From: JBCBRD01 sp039819785
GTDB taxonomy: Bacteria; Pseudomonadota; Alphaproteobacteria; Rhizobiales; Hyphomicrobiaceae
Direction of reading: 5' to 3'
DNA: 62,420 nt
Assembly: GCA_039819785.1 (NCBI GenBank)
Contig: JBCBRH010000025.1
Coordinates: 1-62,420 of the forward strand
The position numbers and the translations under genes are program-made. Positions 9,238 through 17,515 of the stretch are shown piece after piece. The stretch's first letter is position 1. Every line of letters begins with the position of its first letter. Under the pieces are notes generated by a model. That model was not told the origin of the DNA. It searched no databases and saw only the letters and a list, made by a program, of their open reading frames with translations.

Positions 9238-9301
9238 CTCGTTTTATTCCCCAGATGATTAGGTTTCGTTGGTTGGTGACCTTGAAGGCGGGTTAATGAC
9301 G

Positions 9302-9991
9302 TTATTTCGGTCGAGATGTTTCCAGGTCGGCCTGCAGCTTTTCGTGGTCTTCGGCCTGATGAAGGAGGGCCGACTCTGTTTCTTCGACATCTTGCTCGCG
9401 GGGGGGCCACTTGCCTTCCCGCAAACAAATGATGCAGCGGCAGACTTCGGCGAGGCCTTGCAGCATCAGCAGAAAACCGGCAGCCGGTATGATCAATTTG
9501 AACTGCCAGATCGGTACGTTGGCGGGGCTCATGGAACTGACCTCCTGCCAGCCGTATGACTTGGCCGCAAATTTCCAGCCGGCAAGCATTAACGCGATGA
9601 CGCCGGGAAAGAAGAAAATGATGTAGAGGAACAGCTCCAAACGTGCCTGGGTTTTGGGAGCCCAACTGCGATAGAAGATGTCACCGCGCACGTGGCTGTC
9701 TTTGGATAAGGCATAGGCGCCGCACATCATGAAGAGCGCGCCATACATCATGTAGCTGATGTCGAAGGCCCAGGTGGTCGGGGCGCGAAACAGGTAGCGC
9801 ATGATGACTTCGTAACCAACGCCAACGGCCATGACAACGATGCACCATGCAAACGCGTGGCCGACCCAGGTCGAGATCTTATCGATTGCAAAAATGAAGG
9901 ATTTCACCGGACGTTTGTCCCGTCGGTTGATGTGAGCGGAGGACTTGAGGCGGCGGACGGAACGGGATGATGTCCCGCCCGCCATGGTCAC
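9302..9991 (-). CDS. dctQ: TRAP transporter small permease (DctQ family)
   Basis: The small membrane subunit has 229 residues with four hydrophobic helices. It carries the family pattern Tyr-Glu-Val-Ile-Met-Arg-Tyr-Leu-Phe-Arg-Ala-Pro-Thr-Thr-Trp at the start of the second helix. DctQ scaffolds DctM in the inner membrane. The first 28 residues are basic and not membrane-like. An in-frame GTG around residue 29 (Val-Lys-Ser-Phe) is a possible shorter start, so the N-terminus is uncertain. The gene follows dctP by about 10 bases and precedes dctM by 64 bases, all on the same strand. Confidence 0.88.
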   Translation of the reverse strand: MTMAGGTSSRSVRRLKSSAHINRRDKRPVKSFIFAIDKISTWVGHAFAWCIVVMAVGVGYEVIMRYLFRAPTTWAFDISYMMYGALFMMCGAYALSKDSHVRGDIFYRSWAPKTQARLELFLYIIFFFPGVIALMLAGWKFAAKSYGWQEVSSMSPANVPIWQFKLIIPAAGFLLMLQGLAEVCRCIICLREGKWPPREQDVEETESALLHQAEDHEKLQADLETSRPK

Positions 9992-10001
9992 TTGTTGGCC
10001 G

Positions 10002-11144
10002 TTAGGCGCGTGTAATCTTGCCTGGGAAGTAGTGGTCGAACGCGAGTTCGTAATCGGCGGCGTTCATCTGGTAATAGAACGCAACGCGCTCAGCCCAGGC
10101 TTTCTGGCTATCGACGACTTTTTTGAAGAAGGCGTCTTTTTCAAGCTTCGCAAGGACCGTGTCCCAGCTCTTGAGCTGTGCTTCCATGACCGCTTTTGGC
10201 GTGCGGTGCACCTTGACGCCATCTTCGTTCATCAGACCTTGAAGGTCAGCGGAATACTTGTCGAGTGCGAGGCCGTAGTTGGCGGTCGACGCGGCTTCCG
10301 CACCGTATTCGCAGATGGCCTGAAGTTCGGCTGGCATGCTGTCGAACTTGCGCTTGGAGAAGATGATCTCGAAGAACTCGGCTGCCTGGTGATATGAGCC
10401 AAGCATGTAGTCCTTGGAGACGTTCTGTGCGCCGAACTGACGGTCAGAGGTTGGGTTGTTGAACTCGAAGGCTTCGATCACGCCACGTTCAAGTGCCGGG
10501 ATGATCTCGCCACCTGGAAGCTGTGTGACGCGCAGACCCATGCCTTGCATAATGTCGGTTGCGAGGCCCACGGTCCGGTACTTCAGGCCGGCCATGTCGT
10601 CTGCGGTCTTGATCTGTTTTTTGAACCAGCCGAGCGGCTGCGTCGGCATTGGCATGGCGAAGAAGCCGACGACGTCGAGTCCCAGAATGTCCTGGGTCAA
10701 TTCACGGTAGAGTTCACGACCGTCCTTGGATTGGATCCAGGCCAGCATCTGTGTTGCATCACAGCCGAGGACGGGACCTGTGCCGAAAAGTGAGGCGGCT
10801 TTGTTCTTGCCATACCAGTAGGCTGTCACGGTGTGCGCGCAATCGATTGTGCCGTCCGAACAGGCGTCTTGGACCTGGAAGGCTTTCACGACGGCGCCGG
10901 CAGGGAGAAGGTCGAACTTCAGGCGGCCGCCGGACATTTTCTGACAGCGGTCTACGTACTGTTGCGCCATTTCCTGGAAGACCGCGTTTGCGCCCCAGGA
11001 TGACTGCATCTTCAATGTTGTGGTTTCGGCGCGCGATACGTTCGGCATTGCGACCGTTCCGGCGGTAACCGCACCGGCTGCGATGGCGCCACCTTTTAGA
11101 AATTTCCGCCGTGAAACATTTTTCGCGTTCGACGTTTCTGTCAT
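10002..11144 (-). CDS. dctP: TRAP transporter substrate-binding protein (DctP/TakP-like), Tat-exported
   Basis: The 380-residue protein opens with a twin-arginine signal (Ser-Arg-Arg-Lys-Phe-Leu-Lys-Gly-Gly at about residues 11-19). An Ala-rich hydrophobic core and a likely cleavage after Ser-Arg-Ala-Glu follow. The mature part has the DctP fold signature, including Arg in Leu-Lys-Tyr-Arg-Thr-Val-Gly-Leu, where TRAP binding proteins contact a carboxylate, and Glu-Phe-Asn-Asn-Pro-Thr. The overall pattern is closest to the TakP-like group (2-oxo acids and related carboxylates). The start has a GGAGG motif just upstream. It is the first gene of the dctPQM-amidase operon. The ligand is an inference; a carboxylate, possibly carrying an amide, fits the neighbours. 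Confidence 0.9.
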   Translation of the reverse strand: MTETSNAKNVSRRKFLKGGAIAAGAVTAGTVAMPNVSRAETTTLKMQSSWGANAVFQEMAQQYVDRCQKMSGGRLKFDLLPAGAVVKAFQVQDACSDGTIDCAHTVTAYWYGKNKAASLFGTGPVLGCDATQMLAWIQSKDGRELYRELTQDILGLDVVGFFAMPMPTQPLGWFKKQIKTADDMAGLKYRTVGLATDIMQGMGLRVTQLPGGEIIPALERGVIEAFEFNNPTSDRQFGAQNVSKDYMLGSYHQAAEFFEIIFSKRKFDSMPAELQAICEYGAEAASTANYGLALDKYSADLQGLMNEDGVKVHRTPKAVMEAQLKSWDTVLAKLEKDAFFKKVVDSQKAWAERVAFYYQMNAADYELAFDHYFPGKITRA

Positions 11145-11593
11145 GGGGGCAGTTCCTCCATAGGGTTATCTTGTTTTATCTGCGGGTCCATGCCGCGCCG
11201 GGCAGACCCGGGACTTTCGTATATCAGGTAAACGTCAGAAATGTCCGCCGATTTTTTGCAGTTTGGCCGTACTCATTTGCCAGGAACACCAATGAGTTGC
11301 TGCGCTAGCGGACTATTGTGCGGCGCGGTGTGAATTGGTGCGGTGCCGCATCCTGATGCCCAACACTTGACGAGTAAGTGCGTGGTGCCTCATAGCGTTG
11401 CGCACGGGCTAAGAAAATCCACTCGCATGGACTTTGCACCTCCCCGATGATGCTGCTTAAGGCAGCGCAAGACGTGCAATCCGCTGCAGTCGCGGAGCAA
11501 CCGCTGTGTGGTCTTCATCCGTTTAACCGGGTTTGGTCGGCCACAATGGCATTGCCGGCGACCCTACCTGCAGCTTTAGCTTAGGACGTCTCA
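11145..11593. other. Divergent regulatory region between dctP and the aminotransferase gene
   Basis: This roughly 450-base gap separates two divergent transcription units and should hold both promoters. An inverted repeat, CGGGTC at 11183-11188 with GACCCG at 11205-11210, lies in the dctP leader and could form a hairpin or operator. No recognisable riboswitch, tRNA or full promoter stands out. Confidence 0.4.
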
Positions 11594-12814
11594 ATGACAG
11601 CTCACCACTCACAGCCTGGCCGCAAGCCGGGTCAACACTTCCTGCAAATTCCCGGTCCCACGATTGTTCCAGGCCGCATCGAGCAGGCCATGACAGCTCC
11701 TATTATCGATCACCGCGGTCCTGAATTCAGCGCGCTGACCTTGCGGATCGGTGAGGGGCTGAAGTCGATTTTCAAAACCGAGAACCCTGTTGTCGTGTTT
11801 CCAGGGTCGGGCACGGGTGCGTGGGAAGCCGCACTTGTGAATACGATGTCGGCTGGTGAGCGCGTGTTGACGGTTGAGACCGGGCAATTCTCCCTGCTCT
11901 GGGAAACGATGGCGAGAAAGCTTGGACTGGATACGCAGGTTATCGAAACGGACTGGCGCACGGGTGTGGACGCGAATGCTGTCGAAGCTGCACTCAATGC
12001 GGACACGGACAAGACGATCAAAGCTGTCTGCATCGTTCATAATGAAACAGCGACCGGTTGCCGTTCTTGGGTTGAAGAAATCCGTGCTGCATTGGACGCG
12101 GCGAAGCACCCTGCTTTGTTGATGGTCGACACCGTTTCTTCGCTTGGCGTGATGGATTACCAGCACGATTCCTGGGGCGTTGATGTCACCGTGTGTGGCT
12201 CACAAAAAGGCATGATGCTCCCACCGGGCCTATCGTTCACCGCAGTTAGCGATAAAGCGATTGCAGCGTCCAAGGCTGCAAATCTGCCGCGTTCGTATTT
12301 CAGCTGGGATGAAATGCTGGTTGCGAACCCGAAGGGCTTTTTCCCATATACGCCGGCAACAAGCCTGCTCTACGGTTTGGAAGAAGCCATCAAGATGATG
12401 CATGAAGAAGGGCTTGATGCCATCTTCGCGCGTCACGATTTGCTGGCAGCTGGTGTTCGCGCGGCCGTCGAAGGCTGGGGCCTCGAAATTCTTTGTAAGG
12501 ACCCGAAGTATTATTCTCCGGCTGTGACAGCTGTGAAGATGCCTGAAGGCCATGACGCCGATAAGTTCCGGAAGATCGCCCTGGACACCTACAATATCGC
12601 CCTGGGCACAGGTCTCAATCGTCTTGCTGGCAAGGTCTTCCGCATTGGCCATCTCGCCGATACGAACCAGCTCACGATCATGGGAGCACTGGCTGGCGTG
12701 GAGCTGGGTCTTGAGGCTGCCGGTGTGCCGCATGAAAAGAATGGTTTGAATGCTGCGATGGCCGTCTTCGCCAAGGCCAACAAATCAGCTGGTATTACAT
12801 CGGCTGCCGCGTGA
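11594..12814 (+). CDS. sgaA: Serine-glyoxylate aminotransferase-like class V aminotransferase
   Basis: This PLP enzyme of 406 residues has the family opening Pro-Gly-Pro-Thr-Ile-Val-Pro. The glycine-rich phosphate loop is Gly-Ser-Gly-Thr-Gly-Ala-Trp-Glu at 71-78. Asp179 (Met-Val-Asp-Thr) is placed to hold the pyridine nitrogen, and the Schiff-base Lys205 lies in Gly-Ser-Gln-Lys-Gly-Met-Met-Leu-Pro-Pro-Gly. This pattern matches serine-glyoxylate transaminases, which convert L-serine and glyoxylate to hydroxypyruvate and glycine in the serine cycle or in glyoxylate disposal. The hydroxyacid dehydrogenase at 4934 could reduce the hydroxypyruvate. A hairpin terminator follows the gene. Alanine-glyoxylate or aminoethylphosphonate specificity cannot be fully excluded. 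Confidence 0.85.
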   Translation: MTAHHSQPGRKPGQHFLQIPGPTIVPGRIEQAMTAPIIDHRGPEFSALTLRIGEGLKSIFKTENPVVVFPGSGTGAWEAALVNTMSAGERVLTVETGQFSLLWETMARKLGLDTQVIETDWRTGVDANAVEAALNADTDKTIKAVCIVHNETATGCRSWVEEIRAALDAAKHPALLMVDTVSSLGVMDYQHDSWGVDVTVCGSQKGMMLPPGLSFTAVSDKAIAASKAANLPRSYFSWDEMLVANPKGFFPYTPATSLLYGLEEAIKMMHEEGLDAIFARHDLLAAGVRAAVEGWGLEILCKDPKYYSPAVTAVKMPEGHDADKFRKIALDTYNIALGTGLNRLAGKVFRIGHLADTNQLTIMGALAGVELGLEAAGVPHEKNGLNAAMAVFAKANKSAGITSAAA

Positions 12815-12843
12815 GCCTGTTGTAACTATTGATGACACGGATG

Positions 12844-12880
12844 CGGCGCCGGGGATCTCCTCGGCGCCGTTTTCTGTTTT
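12844..12880 (+). terminator. Rho-independent terminator after sgaA
   Basis: Two perfect copies of the self-complementary octamer CGGCGCCG (12844-12851 and 12862-12869) form a strong stem. The bases between them (GGGATCTCCT) can extend it, and a T-rich run with two non-T bases follows. It lies just downstream of the aminotransferase stop and just before the dehalogenase start at 12895, so the downstream gene may receive only read-through transcription. Confidence 0.75.
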
Positions 12881-12894
12881 TGGGAAATGCTGTG

Positions 12895-13560
12895 ATGACC
12901 CCACCTGCAGCCTTCGTTTTCGATGCCTATGGGACGTTGTTTGATGTCCATTCCGCAGCGCAAAAATACGCCGCGGACCTGGGGGATGACTGGGAACGGC
13001 TGAGTGAGATCTGGCGCACCAAACAGTTGGAGTACACCTGGGTGCTGGCGGCAGCCGGACAACACGATACGTTTTGGGCCATTACGGAACGGGCATTGGA
13101 TTTCGCCATCGCTGTCGTCCGTGCGGATGTTTCAACGGACCTGCGCACCGCTTTGCTGGGGGCATATCGTTCGCTCGAAGCTTACGACGACGTCGGCGAC
13201 GTGCTGTCCGAGTTGCGGGCAGGCGGTGCCAAGACACTGATTTTGTCCAATGGCGATGTCGATCTGTTGGATGAAGCCGTCAAAGCAGCGGGGCTTGATG
13301 GTTTGTTTGATGCTGTTTTGTCGGTCGAGCCTGTCGGAGTTTTTAAGCCTTCGATGGCTGTCTATCAGAGTGCGTGCGCCGCAACCGGCCTTCATGCCCA
13401 CCAGATTTCGTTTCAATCGTCCAACCGGTGGGATATCGCAGGTGCGCATATTTTCGGGTTTCGGACCGTCTGGATCAACCGGACTGGCAGACCCGATGAG
13501 TATCCTGCCCAACCGCCCGATCGCGTCTTGAGCAATCTCCGAGGCCTTACTGAGATATAA
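12895..13560 (+). CDS. L-2-haloacid dehalogenase (HAD superfamily, type II)
   Basis: The 221-residue protein has the diagnostic opening Phe-Asp-Ala-Tyr-Gly-Thr-Leu-Phe-Asp-Val-His-Ser with the nucleophile at Asp10. The other haloacid dehalogenase motifs are Leu-Ser-Asn-Gly-Asp, Phe-Lys-Pro, and Ser-Ser-Asn-Arg-Trp-Asp-Ile-Ala-Gly-Ala. Enzymes of this type replace halogen by hydroxide on short L-2-haloacids through an aspartyl ester. The usual asparagine-tryptophan pair is here Asn-Arg-Trp, a small deviation. I chose the ATG at 12895 because the upstream frame overlaps the terminator hairpin. Placed next to a glyoxylate-using aminotransferase, it could channel haloacetates through glycolate and glyoxylate, but that is inference. 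Confidence 0.85.
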   Translation: MTPPAAFVFDAYGTLFDVHSAAQKYAADLGDDWERLSEIWRTKQLEYTWVLAAAGQHDTFWAITERALDFAIAVVRADVSTDLRTALLGAYRSLEAYDDVGDVLSELRAGGAKTLILSNGDVDLLDEAVKAAGLDGLFDAVLSVEPVGVFKPSMAVYQSACAATGLHAHQISFQSSNRWDIAGAHIFGFRTVWINRTGRPDEYPAQPPDRVLSNLRGLTEI

Positions 13561-13710
13561 CGTGCTTTTGAGTTGATCTTGGTCATAGCGGTGGACAGTT
13601 CGCATCCTACATGTAGGTCTGAATGCTGACCGGCTTGGCGCGGCCCGATTTTCAGTGCAAGCGTTACAGGATCTTACGGTCCAGCAATCGGCGGCTCTTG
13701 GAGGACACCT

Positions 13711-14145
13711 ATGTACAGCCATATCCTGATCCCGACTGACGGCAGCGACCTTGCCAATAAGGCTGTCGACCATGCGATCACGATGACGAAGCTCACCGGT
13801 GGGAAGCTGACCGCAATGACGGTGCAGCCTTTCTTGGACAATTTTGTTGCCGAGGGCGTTGCGATCACTGTGAGTGAAGAAGACAAGAAAGCGTTTGCCG
13901 CGGCGACGGCGCACAATCTCGATCAGGTGAAGGCGAAGGCCGATAAGGCCGGGTTGACCGTTGAGACTGCCCAGGTGGAAAGCGGCGAAGCTTGGCGCGC
14001 CATTGTGGACACCGCCAAGGCGAAGGACGTGGACTTGATCGTCATGGCCTCGCATGGGCGGCGCGGGTTATCGGCGTTTTTTCTCGGCAGTGAGACACAA
14101 AAGGTGCTGACGCATGTCGACATACCGGTATTGGTGGTTCGCTGA
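13711..14145 (+). CDS. Universal stress protein, UspA family
   Basis: The 144-residue single-domain protein starts Met-Tyr-Ser-His-Ile-Leu-Ile-Pro-Thr-Asp-Gly-Ser, the usual UspA opening with the nucleotide-contacting Asp. The C-terminal stretch Ser-His-Gly-Arg-Arg-Gly-Leu...Leu-Gly-Ser-Glu-Thr matches the ATP-binding pattern, except that the first Gly of the Gly-2x-Gly element is Ala, a common variant. A strong GGAGGACACCT ribosome-binding site precedes the ATG. It stands alone, convergent with the DASS transporter gene. A cytoplasmic nucleotide-binding stress role follows from the family only. Confidence 0.88.
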   Translation: MYSHILIPTDGSDLANKAVDHAITMTKLTGGKLTAMTVQPFLDNFVAEGVAITVSEEDKKAFAAATAHNLDQVKAKADKAGLTVETAQVESGEAWRAIVDTAKAKDVDLIVMASHGRRGLSAFFLGSETQKVLTHVDIPVLVVR

Positions 14146-14157
14146 TCCAGCTTGGCT

Positions 14158-14193
14158 GCCGGGCGTGGGTGTATGACCGCTTTGCTGCCCGGC
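14158..14193. terminator. Possible hairpin between convergent genes
   Basis: GCCGGGC at 14158-14164 pairs with GCCCGGC at 14187-14193 across a 22-base loop, between the stops of the UspA and transporter genes. There is no T-run, so Rho-independent termination is uncertain. Confidence 0.3.
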
Positions 14194-14243
14194 GGCCGAA
14201 GACGTTCTGCAGCCTTTGCAGTCCGGTCGATTGGTACTTCTCG

Positions 14244-16028
14244 TTAGAGCGGCCAGACGATGAGGATCATGGGGACGCCGACGGCGACGATGAGGATTTC
14301 AAGCGGCAGCCCGAGCCGCCAATAGTCGCCGAACCGATAGCCGCCAGGTCCCATGATCAGCGTGTTGTTCTTGTGGCCAATCGGCGTCAGGAATGCGCAG
14401 CTTGCTGCGACAGCTACCGCCATCAAGAACGGGTCCGGGTCGACGCCCAGTTTGGTGGCGACTTCAACGGCGATGGGCGCTGCGACGAGTGCCGTAGCGG
14501 TGTTGTTCAACACGTCCGATAGCGTCATGGTCAGCGCCATGATGATGGTGAGAACGGCCCAGGGTGGCAGGCCATCGGATAACTGGACCAGCCCGGTTGC
14601 CAGAACGCCAGTTGCGCCTGAGCGTTCAAGTGCGAGACCTATGGGGATCAATGATCCGATCAGCACGACGACAGGCCATTCGATGGTGTCGTACAGCTGT
14701 TTGATCGGGACAATGCCGGTGACCACATAGAGGACGGCGACCAACGCCAAGGCGACGGGCAGATACAAAAACCCAAAGCTTGAGACGGCGATTGCGGCTG
14801 CAAACATCGCAGCTGCCAGCAAGGCCTTGCTCTGGCTCGGGGCATCTAGCCCACGTTCGGCAAGCGGCAGAACCCCCATTTGTTCAAAAAAATCAGCGCG
14901 ACGGATGGAAGGGCCCAGCAAAAGCAGGACATCGCCTGCCTGGATCGGCGTGCGACGGACGCGGGTGCGCAGCTTACGGCCTTGCCGCTGGATGCCGATC
15001 AGCCACATGCCGTAGCTGTCCACGAAGCTGAGGGATTGGCTGGTGCGGCCTTCGATTGATGCGCCAGGCCTAACCACAACTTCGACGATTTCGAGATCGG
15101 ATCCTTTCAGATGTTCGCGGCTGTGGTCTTCATCCACGAATGCGAGTTTTTGTTCTGATGCGAATTTTTCCAGCTGCTCCGCGCGGCTTTCGACAAACAG
15201 GATGTCACCGTCGCGCAGCTTGATCCAGCCAGCTGAGCGTTGAAGATGTTCTCCGTCGCGGATGATCCCGAGAACCGTGATTTCCGCTGCCATGCTGGCG
15301 GCTTCGGCTTCGGCCATTGGCAGGCCGGCAAACTGCGAGTTTTCGGTGATTGAAAGCTCGGCCACATAATCATCGAGTTCGAATAGCTTCCCATCGCCTT
15401 CGCCTTCACTCTCGGTGCGAGGGATGAGCCGCCAACCGACGAGGGCGATGAAGGCAATACCGACGGCAGCGCATACGAAGCCTACGGGCGCGAAGTCGAA
15501 CATTTGGAAGGGTTCGCCTGTGGTGCGTTCGCGGTAGGTGGAGATGATAATGTTGGGGGGCGTGCCGATAAGGGTCACGAGGCCGCCGAGGATTGTGGCA
15601 AATGACAAAGGCATAAGCGTTGCCGCCGCCGACCGCTTGGCTTTGCGCGCGGCTTCGACGTCGATGGGCATCAAAAGGGCGAGCGCGCCGACGTTGTTCA
15701 TGATGCCCGACAACGCGCCGCCCACAGTTGCCATGACCGCAATGTGCGTTGAAACCGAACGGCCTGCTGCTGTGATGTGGCGGGCAATGAGTGCAACCGC
15801 GCCGGACGCGGCTAGCCCGTAGCTGACGACGAGGACCAGGGCGATGATCATCGTGGCTGGGTGGCCGAACCCTTCGAAGGCCTTGTCACCTGGAACAGCT
15901 CCGATGAGGACGGCTATAACCAATGCGCTGAACGCAACGAGATCATAACGAAAGCGACCCCACACCAGCATGGTGAGGACCGCGCCCAAGAGGGCCAGGA
16001 TAGCGAGTTGGTCGGTTGTAAATGTCAT
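14244..16028 (-). CDS. DASS/SLC13-type anion transporter with two RCK-C domains
   Basis: The product has about 594 residues from the ATG at 16026-16028. Hydrophobic helices occupy the first 200 residues and the C-terminal 200 residues. Two soluble TrkA-C (RCK-C) domains lie between them, at roughly 215-285 and 300-375. The motifs Ile-Met-Asn-Asn-Val-Gly-Ala and Ile-Gly-Thr-Pro-Pro-Asn-Ile-Ile in the N-terminal half match DASS substrate loops, and Asp-Val-Leu-Asn-Asn-Thr-Ala-Thr in the C-terminal half is the second Ser/Thr-Asn-Thr-like loop. Such transporters take up sulfate, dicarboxylates or other anions with Na+. The frame extends 12 codons upstream with no membrane-like sequence. Substrate is unknown. 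Confidence 0.85.
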   Translation of the reverse strand: MTFTTDQLAILALLGAVLTMLVWGRFRYDLVAFSALVIAVLIGAVPGDKAFEGFGHPATMIIALVLVVSYGLAASGAVALIARHITAAGRSVSTHIAVMATVGGALSGIMNNVGALALLMPIDVEAARKAKRSAAATLMPLSFATILGGLVTLIGTPPNIIISTYRERTTGEPFQMFDFAPVGFVCAAVGIAFIALVGWRLIPRTESEGEGDGKLFELDDYVAELSITENSQFAGLPMAEAEAASMAAEITVLGIIRDGEHLQRSAGWIKLRDGDILFVESRAEQLEKFASEQKLAFVDEDHSREHLKGSDLEIVEVVVRPGASIEGRTSQSLSFVDSYGMWLIGIQRQGRKLRTRVRRTPIQAGDVLLLLGPSIRRADFFEQMGVLPLAERGLDAPSQSKALLAAAMFAAAIAVSSFGFLYLPVALALVAVLYVVTGIVPIKQLYDTIEWPVVVLIGSLIPIGLALERSGATGVLATGLVQLSDGLPPWAVLTIIMALTMTLSDVLNNTATALVAAPIAVEVATKLGVDPDPFLMAVAVAASCAFLTPIGHKNNTLIMGPGGYRFGDYWRLGLPLEILIVAVGVPMILIVWPL

Positions 16029-16201
16029 GACTGAGGTTGTGCCTGAGTGCGCAGGTTTGCGCAAAGGCTGATCCCGACTTCACGGTGAGAATTGCAGGGG
16101 ATGTGCTGGTGAGAGGGCACGATGCACAGTTGCTGGTCAACTGGCCAAAAGCTTGCGCGTTTCCTCGTGGGGCAAACGCCCGAATGCTGGGAATGGGATG
16201 G

Positions 16202-16603
16202 TTAAAACTGGGAGCCGGAAATCGAGCCGGTTGTCATGGGCGTCCCTTTGGAGGCCGTCTGCTCGGTGGCGGTGAATTCCGGCAGGTCGAATGCGCAGCG
16301 TGATCCGACTTCGATTGAACCGATTGTCAGCACGACCTCGCATGCAAGGGACCTGGCGGTTTGGGCGAATGCTGTGATGTGGCCCGATGTTTCGTCACTC
16401 GCGTCGCTAGACCCAGCGTCAGATGTTGGGAGTGTCTGCTCCGCGTTGGCAAGTGAGAGTCCTGGACCATGGCTGATGGCGAATACATAGCCGTGCTGGT
16501 CTGGATCATTGGCGCTTTCAGCGGCTGGATTGATAGCCAGCAGACCAAGACCTGCCACACCAAAGCTTAAGAAACCAAAGCCTGCGCGCAATGACCATGT
16601 CAT
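16202..16603 (-). CDS. Small exported or membrane-anchored protein, unknown function
   Basis: I do not recognise this 133-residue protein. A hydrophobic N-terminal segment (about residues 5-24, Gly- and Leu-rich) looks like a signal peptide or anchor. A Ser/Thr/Asp-rich low-complexity part follows, then a short segment with two Cys residues (Leu-Ala-Cys-Glu and Ser-Arg-Cys-Ala-Phe), which may pair in the periplasm. A GGGGGG-ACGTC stretch precedes the chosen ATG at 16601-16603. It lies on the same strand about 220 bases beyond the response regulator and could be the tail of that cluster. Confidence 0.45.
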   Translation of the reverse strand: MTWSLRAGFGFLSFGVAGLGLLAINPAAESANDPDQHGYVFAISHGPGLSLANAEQTLPTSDAGSSDASDETSGHITAFAQTARSLACEVVLTIGSIEVGSRCAFDLPEFTATEQTASKGTPMTTGSISGSQF

Positions 16604-16826
16604 TTGCGACGTCCCCCCGAATTCGCATGCCAACGATTTAAAGGAGAAGACCTGATTCGAGCGGTGTTGGCCGTGGCGAATGGGACTCAGTTGGGGCCTT
16701 ACGTTTCAAGCGGATGCGTTCTGGCGCCTCAAGCCTGTTGATTTTCCCGGTTCTTTTCACAGGCCCGCGGGGCCACTTTCATGGCTGCACGCTTGTGGAA
16801 GGGCATTTGAGGTGTGTTGACCGGCG

Positions 16827-17336
16827 TTAAAGCTTGCCCTTGGCCGGTTGGGTGGTTGGCGGGGCCGGAACTGGAGCGTCGGGGAAGATCTTCGCGAGGC
16901 ATTCGCGGATTCTGACGCTCTCCACGTCGTCTTTATGGATCACGTCCGTTGCCCCTGCGGCCATCAGTTCCGTGCGCCTCCGACGGGTCACCTGTCCACT
17001 GATGACGACGATCGGGCCATCGTACCCTGCGCGGTGAAGAAACGGGATGGTGTCGGTTGCGGTGTCGGACGGCTTGAGCGCGTCGTCCAGCAGGATGAGC
17101 TGCGGCTGGCGTTCCAACACGGCGTCGACGGCGGTTGAGATTGTTGAAGCTGTCCGGACCTCCAGGCCCGAATATCCAATCATGAGGCGCAACGTGCCCT
17201 GGATCCGGTCAGCATCGCGTTCTTCGTCTTCCACCACCAGAATGTCTTTGAGCTGGCGAATTCCGCCTTCGGTGCGCAGAAGTTCGCTGCGTTTTTCGAG
17301 GTGTTCGCCGCCTGATCGGTTGCTCTCGACTGACAT
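16827..17336 (-). CDS. Single-domain response regulator receiver
   Basis: The 169-residue protein is one receiver domain with N- and C-terminal extensions. Acidic residues Glu-Asp-Glu-Glu at 36-39 follow the first strand (Asp-Ile-Leu-Val-Val). The phosphoacceptor is expected at Asp84 (Leu-Leu-Asp-Asp), the Ser/Thr switch at Ser113 (Val-Val-Ile-Ser-Gly), and the conserved Lys at 135 (Val-Ile-His-Lys-Asp). No DNA-binding or enzymatic output domain is present, and the tail is Pro/Ala-rich. It therefore probably acts by protein contact. It lies 180 bases after the histidine kinase gene on the same strand, and I infer they form a pair. Confidence 0.85.
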   Translation of the reverse strand: MSVESNRSGGEHLEKRSELLRTEGGIRQLKDILVVEDEERDADRIQGTLRLMIGYSGLEVRTASTISTAVDAVLERQPQLILLDDALKPSDTATDTIPFLHRAGYDGPIVVISGQVTRRRRTELMAAGATDVIHKDDVESVRIRECLAKIFPDAPVPAPPTTQPAKGKL

Positions 17337-17515
17337 GACGGTGTCCTAAAACGTGCCTCAGAAGCCAAACAGTCTTGCCTAAAACAGGGCTGGTGGCAAC
17401 TTTAACTCGGAGTGGGATTTCATAGGCTGGCGTTGCCAAGTGTCCCATTGTGGCTCTCATGCCGTCGGTTTGAAGTTTCGGTTTTTTGTTCTGCCGGGAC
17501 CTTGCGCTCGGGGCT

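Noticed and set aside
13132..14055. Minus-strand open frame of 307 codons
   Set aside because: It overlaps the dehalogenase and universal stress protein genes, has no family-like sequence and is rich in Arg/His/Ser as expected for an antisense shadow in GC-rich DNA.
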